From: Paraburkholderia sp. CNPSo 3274
Lineage (GTDB): Bacteria > Pseudomonadota > Gammaproteobacteria > Burkholderiales > Burkholderiaceae
Direction of reading: 5' to 3'
Assembly (NCBI RefSeq): GCF_024206475.1
Contig: NZ_JAMBPR010000032.1
Coordinates: forward strand, 34,588-98,587
DNA: 64,000 nt
Shown here: in pieces, positions 1 through 7,488 of the stretch
Layout: each line of letters starts with the position of its first letter
Numbering within the stretch: the stretch's first letter is position 1
The notes under the pieces: generated by a model
Seen by the model: only the letters and a program-made list of their open reading frames with translations
Databases searched by the model: none
What the model was told of the DNA's origin: nothing
Program-made: the position numbers and the translations under genes

Positions 1-1276
1 GGAGCGAAGTGGAAAGGCCGTAGCCGTATGCCATCGTCGCCTGTTCGATGGGGCGCCAGCGCGCCCACGGCCGCACGCGGCCAGGCGCCACGCCCGGGAA
101 CGTGACGGCGGGCTTCTGCCCGAGTCCGTACTCCTGATACTTGTCCCAGATCGTTTGCGCAGGAAGATTCAGCGCGAGCTTGGCGAGAGCGATGTTGCTC
201 GACTTCTGGATCGCCTCCGCCACGGTCATGCGGCCGTGATTCGAGGTGTCGTGGATCGTCGCGGGACCAATGCGGTACGTGCCCGGCGAGGTGTCGATGA
301 TCGTGTTCTCGTTGACCTTGCGCAGGTCCATGGCCAGCGAAACGAGCACGGGCTTGATGGTCGAGCCGGGTTCGAACGTGTCGACCACGGCGCGGTTGCG
401 CAACTGCTTGCCCGTGAGCCTCGTGCGGTCGTTCGGGTCGAACGACGGCCAGTTCGCGAGCGCGAGGATTTCGCCGTTCTGGGCGTCGAGCACGACGACG
501 CTGCCCGCTTCTGCATGATTCTTCGCGACGGCGACCTTGAGCTGCGTGTACGCGAGCTGCTGCACGCGGCGGTCGATGGTGAGCTGCACGGTGTCGCCGT
601 TGCGCGGCTGCACGCGCTCGCTCGGCTCCGAAACGACGCGCCCGAGCCGGTCGCGGATCACCTCGCGCTGGCCCGGCGTGCCGCGCAGCCGCGCGTTCGC
701 GGCAAGCTCCACGCCTTCCTGGCCGGCGTCTTCGATGTCGGTGAAGCCCACCACATGCGCGGCCGATTCGCCTTCGGGGTAATAGCGCTTCGAGTCGGCG
801 ATCAGGGTGATGCTGCCCATGCCCATCTCCTCGATATGCTCGGCGGTGTTGGCGTCCACCTGGCGCTTGAGCAGCACGAAGGAGCGGTCGCCGGCAACGC
901 GCCGGTCCAGTTCCGCGAGCGGCATGTCGAGCAGGCGCGCGAGCGGCGCGTGGGCGGCGGCGTCGAGGAGCCTCGGATTCACCCAGACTTCGAAGGTCGC
1001 GAGGCTCACCGCCAGCAGCGCACCGTTGCGGTCGACGATGCGCCCGCGCATGGCGTCGAGCTCCAGCGTGCGCTGGTAGCGCTTTTGGCCCTGCTTCACG
1101 TAAAAGCCGTGATTGGCGATTTGAATCCAGAACGCACGCCCGGCCAGCGCAGCAAAGGCCGCGAAGGTGACGAAGACGATGAACTTCGAGCGCCACGCAG
1201 GCAGGCGCGGCGCAAGCATCGGGTGACGGGTCGCGGCTGCGTGCGGGTCGCGCGGCGGTTTCCTGGAACGGATCAT
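1..1276 (-). CDS. ftsI: Penicillin-binding protein 2/3 (FtsI-like), 3' end cut off by window
   Basis: Class B penicillin-binding protein, a peptidoglycan transpeptidase of the septal FtsI/PBP3 type. About 425 residues are visible. A short basic cytoplasmic tail is followed by one membrane segment (about residues 24-45), then the RGRIVDRNG motif that opens the pedestal domain. Catalytic Ser305 lies in GSTIKP and the second motif SSN is at 359-361, both close to the numbering of E. coli PBP3. The KTG motif would lie beyond the left edge. Start is ATG at 1276. No ftsL/mraW/murE-type neighbours lie upstream, so this may be a stand-alone paralogue and not the dcw-cluster ftsI. The symbol names the family only. 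Confidence 0.88.
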   Translation of the reverse strand, partial: MIRSRKPPRDPHAAATRHPMLAPRLPAWRSKFIVFVTFAAFAALAGRAFWIQIANHGFYVKQGQKRYQRTLELDAMRGRIVDRNGALLAVSLATFEVWVNPRLLDAAAHAPLARLLDMPLAELDRRVAGDRSFVLLKRQVDANTAEHIEEMGMGSITLIADSKRYYPEGESAAHVVGFTDIEDAGQEGVELAANARLRGTPGQREVIRDRLGRVVSEPSERVQPRNGDTVQLTIDRRVQQLAYTQLKVAVAKNHAEAGSVVVLDAQNGEILALANWPSFDPNDRTRLTGKQLRNRAVVDTFEPGSTIKPVLVSLAMDLRKVNENTIIDTSPGTYRIGPATIHDTSNHGRMTVAEAIQKSSNIALAKLALNLPAQTIWDKYQEYGLGQKPAVTFPGVAPGRVRPWARWRPIEQATMAYGYGLSTSL

Positions 1277-1300
1277 CGGCAAGGCGGGGTGGGAGGCAGA

Positions 1301-1324
1301 ATTACATTGTAAACATGATGTAAT
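1301..1324. promoter_or_regulatory. Inverted repeat upstream of the FtsI-like gene
   Basis: ATTACAT (1301-1307) and ATGTAAT (1318-1324) form a perfect 7-bp inverted repeat with a 10-bp spacer. The left part also contains the smaller palindrome TTACA-T-TGTAA (1302-1312). It sits 25 bp before the FtsI-like start codon in an AT-rich island of otherwise GC-rich sequence, where an operator would be expected. The binding protein is unknown. Confidence 0.4.
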
Positions 1325-1429
1325 TTAATTGAAATGATGCGTGCGCACGGCCGCAAGACAATTGGGCGCGCGTTGCGAGCCGTCGTGCGGCGCGAGCGCT
1401 AGAGGGGAGCGGGAGAGGCGCAAAGCGAA

Positions 1430-1451
1430 CCGGGCCGCGAATGCGGCCCGG
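1430..1451 (-). terminator. Hairpin after the chemoreceptor gene
   Basis: CCGGGCCGC (1430-1438) and GCGGCCCGG (1443-1451) form a 9-bp perfect stem with a 4-base loop, 45 bp past the stop of the leftward chemoreceptor gene. The T tract on the minus strand is broken, so it is a likely but not textbook terminator. Confidence 0.5.
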
Positions 1452-1495
1452 CGGGAAGACAAGCGAACCGGCGCCGAGCCGGTGTGGCGACAGCG

Positions 1496-3052
1496 TTACG
1501 CGTGCGCGGGCAAGCGGAAGCTCGCGATCGACTCGCGCAGCATGCTCACCTGATCCTTGAGCGAATGGGCGGCGGCGGCGGCCTCTTCAACGAGCGCCGC
1601 GTTCTGCTGCGTCACCTGATCCATCTCGCCCACGGCGCGGTTGACCTGCTCGATGCCGGCGCTCTGCTCGCGCGAAGCGTTGCTGATCTCTTCGAGGATC
1701 TCGTGCACGCGTCGCACCGACTGCACGATCTCGGTCATCGTCGAGCCTGCGTTGGTCACGAGATGCTGGCCTTCGGTCACGGTGCCGGTCGACTTTTCGA
1801 TCAGCGCCTTGATCTCCTTGGCGGCGGTGGCGGAGCGCTGCGCGAGGCTGCGCACTTCGGCGGCCACCACCGCGAAGCCGCGTCCCTGTTCACCCGCGCG
1901 CGCCGCTTCCACGGCCGCGTTCAAGGCGAGGATATTGGTCTGGAACGCAATGCCGTCGATCACGCCGATGATGTCGCCGATCTGTTGCGAACTCGTCGTG
2001 ATGTCGCCCATGGTGCGCACCACGTCGTCGACTACGGCGCTGCCGCGCGTCGCGACGTCGGCGGCCTGGCTCGCGAGCGACGCCGCATGCTGGGCGCTAT
2101 CCGCGTTCTGGCGCACGTTCGCCGTCATCTGATCCATGCTCGACGCGGTCTGCACGAGCGCCGCCGCCTGTTCCTCGGTGCGTTGCGAGAGATCCGTGTT
2201 GCCCGCCGCAATCTCGTTCGCACCCACGTTGATGTTTTCCGCGCCGCTGCGCACGCGCGAGACGGTTTGCACGAGCGCCGTCTGCATCGTTGCGAGCGCG
2301 CGCATCAGGCTGGTCTCGTTCGTGCCCTGCACCTGCAGGCGCAAGGTGAGATCGCCCTGGGCGATGCGATTGGCCGCATCCACCGCGCCTTCCAGTTCGC
2401 CGCCGATGCTGCTGCGCACGCTGCGCACCACGAGCACCATCACGGCGGTGGCGGCGCCGCCCAGCAGGAAGGTCACGCCGAGCCAGCGCAGCAGGCTGTC
2501 GTAGAACTCGGCGCGCACGTCGTCCATGTACATGCCCGTCACGATCACCCAGTCCCACGGCACAAAGCGGTGGCCGAAACTCAGCTTGGGAACGGGGTCG
2601 CTGTGGCCCGGCTTGGCCCAGAGGTAGTCGAGGAAGCCGCCGTTCGGGCCGTTCGCGACCCTGACGAGCTCGCTGAACACGTGGGTGCCGGCGGGATCGG
2701 TGAAATCGGCGAGCATTTTGCCGTCGAGCTCGGGCTTGATCGGATGCATCAGCATGACCGACTGCGAGTTGTTGATGCTCAGGTAGCCATCGGTGCCATA
2801 ACGGATCGAGCCGATCACGGTGAGCGCCTGCTTCTGGGCGTCCGCTTCGGGCATGACGTTGCGTTGCGAGAGGCCGTAGTAGTAGTTGGCGATGCTCGTC
2901 GCTTCGTCGACGAGCGTGGTGAGCTGCGCGCGCCGCTCGCGGATCATCGCTTCGCGGCTTTGCCAGGCGCCAAAGGCGACGATCAACAGCAATCCGATCC
3001 AGAGGATCGCGATCATCGAGCGGAGCTTCTTGTTGAGGGTCATGTTCTGCAT
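1496..3052 (-). CDS. Methyl-accepting chemotaxis protein with single Cache domain
   Basis: Chemoreceptor of 518 residues that controls the CheA/CheW array. Order: transmembrane helix at about 11-31; periplasmic single-Cache (sCache_2) ligand domain at about 40-185, with the typical DGYLSIN and KPELDGK segments; second membrane helix at about 190-212; HAMP; then a long cytoplasmic coiled-coil signalling domain. Its hairpin tip carries EAARAGEQGRGFAVVAAEVR, the strongly conserved CheA/CheW contact. It ends SFRLPAHA with no NWETF-like tail, so CheR docking by a C-terminal pentapeptide is not expected. sCache_2 receptors often bind small organic acids; the ligand here cannot be told. Monocistronic. 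Confidence 0.95.
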   Translation of the reverse strand: MQNMTLNKKLRSMIAILWIGLLLIVAFGAWQSREAMIRERRAQLTTLVDEATSIANYYYGLSQRNVMPEADAQKQALTVIGSIRYGTDGYLSINNSQSVMLMHPIKPELDGKMLADFTDPAGTHVFSELVRVANGPNGGFLDYLWAKPGHSDPVPKLSFGHRFVPWDWVIVTGMYMDDVRAEFYDSLLRWLGVTFLLGGAATAVMVLVVRSVRSSIGGELEGAVDAANRIAQGDLTLRLQVQGTNETSLMRALATMQTALVQTVSRVRSGAENINVGANEIAAGNTDLSQRTEEQAAALVQTASSMDQMTANVRQNADSAQHAASLASQAADVATRGSAVVDDVVRTMGDITTSSQQIGDIIGVIDGIAFQTNILALNAAVEAARAGEQGRGFAVVAAEVRSLAQRSATAAKEIKALIEKSTGTVTEGQHLVTNAGSTMTEIVQSVRRVHEILEEISNASREQSAGIEQVNRAVGEMDQVTQQNAALVEEAAAAAHSLKDQVSMLRESIASFRLPAHA

Positions 3053-3459
3053 GGTCGGTCGGGTATTTCAGGGCAGGAGCGGGACGACTGGCGATACGTT
3101 GCCGCCAGAGTGTGTTTACGGCCCACGCAAACGTGCGCGAGACCCAGGGGGAACCCTGCTTAGGCAGATTTTCTTCATACAAAACAAAGATCTTTGATCT
3201 GGCTCATATGACGCGACGCTGAAACACCTGCGAACGCGCCGACAAAAGCCACAAATTTCACTGTAACTCCATGATTTGCCACTCTCTGCGGTGATCGACT
3301 GCGGATAGGAATCATTTCCGTTATAGTCGCGACTTTGCCCCCGGCCGGCCGGACTTCGAGGCCCGCGATGACGCCGGGATGAAGGACCTTTCCCAACGAT
3401 GCGACGCACACGGCGCAGCCCCCGCTGCCGCCGTCATGACGTCCACTGGAGTAACAAGA
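3053..3459. other. Divergent intergenic region, chemoreceptor / aepX
   Basis: About 400 bp without a supported gene, between the leftward chemoreceptor and the rightward aepX. It holds a perfect 12-bp palindrome CAAAGATCTTTG (3185-3196), a Fur-like element (3304-3318) and a possible -10 TTATAG (3321-3326). An in-frame ATG at 3379 would lengthen AepX by 27 residues, but it has no good ribosome site and codes for an unstructured, Ala/Thr-rich stretch. Confidence 0.5.
3302..3319. promoter_or_regulatory. Fur-like box upstream of aepX
   Basis: The element GATAGGAATCATTTCC lies about 140 bp before the aepX start and just ahead of the possible -10 TTATAG. It matches the classical 19-bp Fur box at about 11 of 19 positions. 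It also differs at few positions from the element at 13508-13526 in front of the PepSY gene. Read by eye only, so treat as a candidate. Confidence 0.3.
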
Positions 3460-5163
3460 ATGAACGCACGCGAACCCCTGGTCCCCGCCGCTATGGCCAC
3501 ATCGCGCAGCGCGCGGCTGCGCCAGATGCTGACCAGCAACGAACTCGAATTCCTGATGGAAGCGCACAACGGCCTTTCCGCACGCATTGCGCGCGAGGCG
3601 GGCTTCAAGGCGATCTGGGGCTCGGGCCTCTCGATCTCCGCGCAGTTCGGCGTGCGCGACAACAACGAGGCGAGCTGGACCCAGGTGGTCGACAACCTCG
3701 AGTTCATGGCCGATGCGAGCGACCTGCCCATCCTGCTCGACGGCGACACCGGCTACGGCAACTTCAACAACGTGCGCCGTCTCGTGCGCAAGCTGGAGCA
3801 GCGCGGCATTGCGGGCGTGTGTATCGAAGACAAGCAGTTCCCGAAGACCAACAGCTTCATCAAGGGCGAGGCGCAACCGCTCGCCGACATCGACGAGTTC
3901 TGCGGCAAGATCAAGGCCGGTAAGGACTCGCAGACGGACGAGCACTTCTCGATCGTCGCGCGCGTCGAGGCGCTGATCGCGGGCTGGGGCATGGACGAAG
4001 CGCTCAAGCGCGCCGAGGCGTATCGCCTGGCCGGCGCGGATGCGATCCTCATCCACAGCAAGCTCTCCAGGCCTGACGAGATCCTCACGTTCGCGCGCGA
4101 GTGGGCGGGCCGCGGCCCGCTCGTGATCGTGCCGACCAAGTACTACAGCACGCCGACCGATGTGTTCCGCAAGGCCGGCATCAGCACGGTGATCTGGGCG
4201 AACCACCAGATCCGCGCGGCCGTTTCGGCCATGCAGGCCGTGACCAGGACGATTTACGAAACGCAAACGCTCGTCGATGTCGAAGACCGCATTGCTACGG
4301 TCAACGAAATTTTCCGTCTGCAAGACGCCGACGAATACTCGGAAGCCGAGGACCGCTACCTTTCGGCTACGTCGCGCGGCGCAGGCTCGGCGATCGTGCT
4401 GGCCGCGAGCCGCGGCTCGGGCCTCGACGCCTACACGCAAGACAAGCCCAAGGTCATGCTGCCGGTTGCGGGCAAGCCGCTCCTGCGCTGGCTCGTCGAT
4501 GCATTCAAGAAGCAGTCGGTCAATGACATCACCGTGGTGGGCGGCTACAAGGCCGAAGCCATCGACACGGCGGGCATCAAGCTCGTGCGCAACGAGCGAT
4601 TCGCGCAGACGAACGAACTCGCTTCGCTCGCGTGTGCGGTTGGCGCGCTCGATAACGACACGGTGATCTCGTACGGCGACCTGGTGTTCCGCAGCTACAT
4701 CCTGCGCGATCTCGTGGAAAGCGAAGCGGACGTCAGCGTGGTGGTGGATTCGTCGCCTGAGTCGGAGAACAGCAGCACGCGCGACTTCGCATGGTGCTCG
4801 GCCGCCGACGAGCGCGATCTGTTCGGCAACAAGGTATTCCTCGAGCGCGTGGCGAGCGATCCGGCTGCGAACGGCGCGGCCCCGCACGGCCGCTGGATCG
4901 GCCTCGTGAACGTGCGCGGCGCAGGCCGCGCGAAGCTCGCGAAGAAGCTCGCGCAACTGCAAACGCGCGCCGACTTCGACACGCTCGACATGCCGGCGCT
5001 GCTCAACGCGCTGATCGCGGATGGCGAGAAAATCGAAGTGCAATACGTGCACGGCCACTGGCGCGGCGTGAACGACCTCGAAGACTTCCGTCGGGCTGGA
5101 GATTTCGCTCAGGGCGTCTATACGCACGCGCAAACGCCGCTGGGCGCGGAGGGCCAGGCATGA
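3460..5163 (+). CDS. aepX: PEP mutase fused to CTP:phosphonate nucleotidyltransferase
   Basis: Bifunctional enzyme of 567 residues. The N-terminal part (about 15-295) is phosphoenolpyruvate mutase, which makes the C-P bond of all known biogenic phosphonates by turning PEP into phosphonopyruvate. It shows WGSGLS (53-58), DGDTGYGN (94-101) and the diagnostic EDK-X5-NS (EDKQFPKTNS, 123-132), which separates it from isocitrate-lyase relatives. The C-terminal part (from about 308) is a sugar-nucleotide/CTP transferase fold with LAASRGSG, PKVMLPVAGKPLL and VVGGYKAE. By analogy with known CTP:AEP cytidylyltransferases (PntC) it probably makes CMP-AEP. Start chosen at 3460, since GGAG lies 8 bases upstream. 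The stop overlaps aepY by 4 bases (ATGA), showing translational coupling. Confidence 0.94.
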   Translation: MNAREPLVPAAMATSRSARLRQMLTSNELEFLMEAHNGLSARIAREAGFKAIWGSGLSISAQFGVRDNNEASWTQVVDNLEFMADASDLPILLDGDTGYGNFNNVRRLVRKLEQRGIAGVCIEDKQFPKTNSFIKGEAQPLADIDEFCGKIKAGKDSQTDEHFSIVARVEALIAGWGMDEALKRAEAYRLAGADAILIHSKLSRPDEILTFAREWAGRGPLVIVPTKYYSTPTDVFRKAGISTVIWANHQIRAAVSAMQAVTRTIYETQTLVDVEDRIATVNEIFRLQDADEYSEAEDRYLSATSRGAGSAIVLAASRGSGLDAYTQDKPKVMLPVAGKPLLRWLVDAFKKQSVNDITVVGGYKAEAIDTAGIKLVRNERFAQTNELASLACAVGALDNDTVISYGDLVFRSYILRDLVESEADVSVVVDSSPESENSSTRDFAWCSAADERDLFGNKVFLERVASDPAANGAAPHGRWIGLVNVRGAGRAKLAKKLAQLQTRADFDTLDMPALLNALIADGEKIEVQYVHGHWRGVNDLEDFRRAGDFAQGVYTHAQTPLGAEGQA

Positions 5164-6347
5164 TCGAAGCCGCACAGTTTGTCGAAGCGGCGCGCTCGCG
5201 TGGCTTCGAGTGGTATGCAGGCGTGCCGTGTTCGTACCTCACGCCGTTCATCAACTACGTGCTGCAGGACGACTCGCTGCACTACGTGAGCGCGGCCAAC
5301 GAAGGCGACGCGGTCGCGGTCATCGCGGGTGTGGCGCTCGCGGGCAAGCGCGGCATCACGATGATGCAGAATTCGGGCCTCGGCAACGCCGTGAGCCCGC
5401 TCACCTCGCTTACGTGGACGTTCCGCCTGCCGCAACTGCTGATCGTGACGTGGCGCGGCCAGCCGGGCGTGTCCGACGAGCCGCAGCATGCGCTGATGGG
5501 CCCGGTCACGCCGCAGATGCTGGAAACGATGGAAATTCCGTGGGAGACGTTCCCCACGGAAGCCGGCCAGATTGCGGCGGCGCTCGATCGGGCCGTCAAG
5601 CACATGGACGAAACGGGCCGCCCGTACGCGCTCGTCATGCAGAAGGGCAGCGTGGCGCCGTACGAACTCACGGGCGGCGGCGCGATGCCGGCAAAGCACG
5701 CGCTGAGCGTCGCGCAGGCCAAATGGACCGGACGGACTCCTGATCAACTGCCTTCGCGCCAGCAGGCGCTCGAGCGCGTGATCGCCGCGACGCCTGCCGA
5801 GTCGACGGTGGTCGTCGCCTCGACGGGTTTCTGCGGCCGCGAACTCTACGCGCTCGACGACCGCTCGAACCAGCTCTACATGGTGGGCTCGATGGGCTGC
5901 GTCACGCCGTTCGCGCTCGGCCTCGCGCTTGCGCGGCCCGACCTGAACGTGGTCGCGCTCGATGGCGACGGCGCGGCGCTCATGCGCATGGGCGTGTTCG
6001 CCACGCTCGGCGCCTATGGCCCCGCGAACCTCACACACGTGCTGCTCGACAACGGCGCGCACGATTCGACGGGTGGCCAGGCCACCGTGTCGGGACAGGT
6101 GTCGTTCGCGAACGTGGCCGCCGCGTGCGGTTACGCCGACGCCGTGGAAGGCGACGATCTCGCCATGCTTGACAGCGTGCTCGCCGCCGCGCGCGAACGC
6201 GCGAAGAGCACGTCGGGCGTCGAAGGCACACGCTTCGTACGCTTGACGATTCGCCGCGGCACGCCCGATGGCCTGCCGCGCCCGACGATCACGCCGCCCG
6301 ATGTCAAGACGCGCCTCATGCGCCACATCGGCGCGCTCGCTCAATAA
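5160..6347 (+). CDS. aepY: Phosphonopyruvate decarboxylase
   Basis: Thiamine-diphosphate enzyme of 395 residues that decarboxylates phosphonopyruvate to phosphonoacetaldehyde. This irreversible step pulls the unfavourable PEP mutase reaction forward. Visible features: the conserved AANEGDAVAVIAG glutamate segment of the pyrimidine domain, the NSGLGNAVSPLTSL loop, and the Mg/ThDP motif that begins GDGAALMRMG and ends LLDNGAHDSTGG. Length is typical of the family (about 380-400). The ATG overlaps the aepX stop in an ATGA, and phnW starts 10 bases after its own stop, so the three are one operon. Assignment rests on motifs plus the neighbours; sulfopyruvate decarboxylases are the nearest alternative. 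Confidence 0.94.
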   Translation: MIEAAQFVEAARSRGFEWYAGVPCSYLTPFINYVLQDDSLHYVSAANEGDAVAVIAGVALAGKRGITMMQNSGLGNAVSPLTSLTWTFRLPQLLIVTWRGQPGVSDEPQHALMGPVTPQMLETMEIPWETFPTEAGQIAAALDRAVKHMDETGRPYALVMQKGSVAPYELTGGGAMPAKHALSVAQAKWTGRTPDQLPSRQQALERVIAATPAESTVVVASTGFCGRELYALDDRSNQLYMVGSMGCVTPFALGLALARPDLNVVALDGDGAALMRMGVFATLGAYGPANLTHVLLDNGAHDSTGGQATVSGQVSFANVAAACGYADAVEGDDLAMLDSVLAAARERAKSTSGVEGTRFVRLTIRRGTPDGLPRPTITPPDVKTRLMRHIGALAQ

Positions 6348-6357
6348 GGAACTACCG

Positions 6358-7425
6358 ATGCTGCTGCTCAATCCCGGCCCGGTCACGCTCACCGAACGCG
6401 TGCGCCAGAGCCTCCTCCAGGAAGACCTGTGCCATCGCGAAAGCGAGTTCTTCGACGTGCAGGAAGAGGCGCGCACGCGTCTCGTGGGCGTCTACGATCT
6501 CGACCCCGCGCAATGGCAGGCCGTGCTCATGACGGGCTCCGGCACGGCTGCGGTCGAAAGCATGATCTCGACGCTCGTGCCCTCGAACGGCAAGCTGCTG
6601 ATCGTCGAGAATGGCGTGTATGGCGAGCGCATCAGCGCGATCGCGAAGCAGTATGGCATTGCGAACGAGGTCGTAAAACACGACTGGATGCAGGCGCCGG
6701 ACCTCGCACGCATCACGGCCGCGCTCGACGCCGACAAAGCGATCACGCACGTCGCGGTCATTCATCACGAAACGACCACGGGCCGCCTGAACGATCTGCG
6801 CGCACTGGGCGAAGCGTGCCGCGAGCGCGACGTGCAGCTACTCGTGGACGGCGTGAGCAGCTTCGGTTCCGAAGCGATCGACTTCGGCGACACGAGCATC
6901 GCGGCGGTGGCGGCTACGGCGAACAAGTGCCTGCACGGCGTGCCGGGCGCGGCCTTCGTGGTGGTGCGCCGCGCCGCGCTCGCGCAAGCGCATAGCCGCA
7001 CGTACTATCTCGACCTCAAGCGTCTTGCCACGCTGCAGGATCAGCGCAATACGCCCTTTACGCCTTCCGTGCACGCGTATTACGCCCTCGTCGAGGCGCT
7101 GCGCGAACTCGCCGACGAAGGCGGCTGGCAGGCGCGTCACGCTCGCTATGCGGCGCTTTCCGAGCAGGTGCGCGCAGGGCTCGCCGCGCGCGGCATGGAG
7201 AGCGTGCTGCCGAAGGACGAATCGTCGGTGGTGCTGCGCGCGTTCCGCTTGCCCGCAGGCGTCGAATATCTGTTGCTGCATGACGCGCTCAAGGCGCGCG
7301 GCTTCGTGATCTACGCGGGGCAGGGCGGCTTGTCGGCGGAGCTGTTCCGCATTTCGACGATGGGCGACATTCATGCCGCCGACGTCGAGCGCTTGCTTGC
7401 GGCGTTCGATGAAGTGAAGCGTTAA
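6358..7425 (+). CDS. phnW: 2-aminoethylphosphonate aminotransferase
   Basis: PLP-dependent class V aminotransferase of 355 residues that interconverts phosphonoacetaldehyde plus an amino donor and 2-aminoethylphosphonate. It starts with MLLLNPGPVTLTERV, the family N-terminus. It has the GSGTAAVES cofactor loop, VDGVSSFG with the PLP aspartate, and ATANKCLHGVPG holding the Schiff-base Lys190. PhnW is best known from AEP breakdown (AEP:pyruvate transaminase). Placed third in an operon behind PEP mutase and decarboxylase, it more likely works in the synthetic direction here, though it could also serve breakdown of AEP imported by the transporter at 58-62 kb. No phnX follows; a strong terminator closes the operon. 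Confidence 0.93.
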   Translation: MLLLNPGPVTLTERVRQSLLQEDLCHRESEFFDVQEEARTRLVGVYDLDPAQWQAVLMTGSGTAAVESMISTLVPSNGKLLIVENGVYGERISAIAKQYGIANEVVKHDWMQAPDLARITAALDADKAITHVAVIHHETTTGRLNDLRALGEACRERDVQLLVDGVSSFGSEAIDFGDTSIAAVAATANKCLHGVPGAAFVVVRRAALAQAHSRTYYLDLKRLATLQDQRNTPFTPSVHAYYALVEALRELADEGGWQARHARYAALSEQVRAGLAARGMESVLPKDESSVVLRAFRLPAGVEYLLLHDALKARGFVIYAGQGGLSAELFRISTMGDIHAADVERLLAAFDEVKR

Positions 7426-7448
7426 AGGCGTATTTCGAAAGCGATTAG

Positions 7449-7480
7449 CGGGCGGCTTCGGCCGCCCGTTTGCTTTTTTG
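7449..7480. terminator. Bidirectional terminator between phnW and the YfcC-type gene
   Basis: CGGGCGGC (7449-7456), loop TTCG, then GCCGCCCG (7461-7468) followed by TTTGCTTTTTT. The UUCG tetraloop, 8-bp GC stem and T run make a classic rho-independent terminator for the phosphonate operon. Its position between convergent genes would also suit the opposite strand, but the A run needed there is weaker. Confidence 0.85.
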
Positions 7481-7488
7481 GCTGCGCT

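Noticed and set aside
3175..5175. A very long open frame opposite aepX (minus strand), and similar long frames opposite other genes (for example 1484-3163, 11262-12482, 55364-56851)
   Set aside because: High-GC coding DNA makes long antisense frames by chance. Their translations are low-complexity Arg/Ala/His-rich chains without domains, whereas the opposite frame carries clear motifs.
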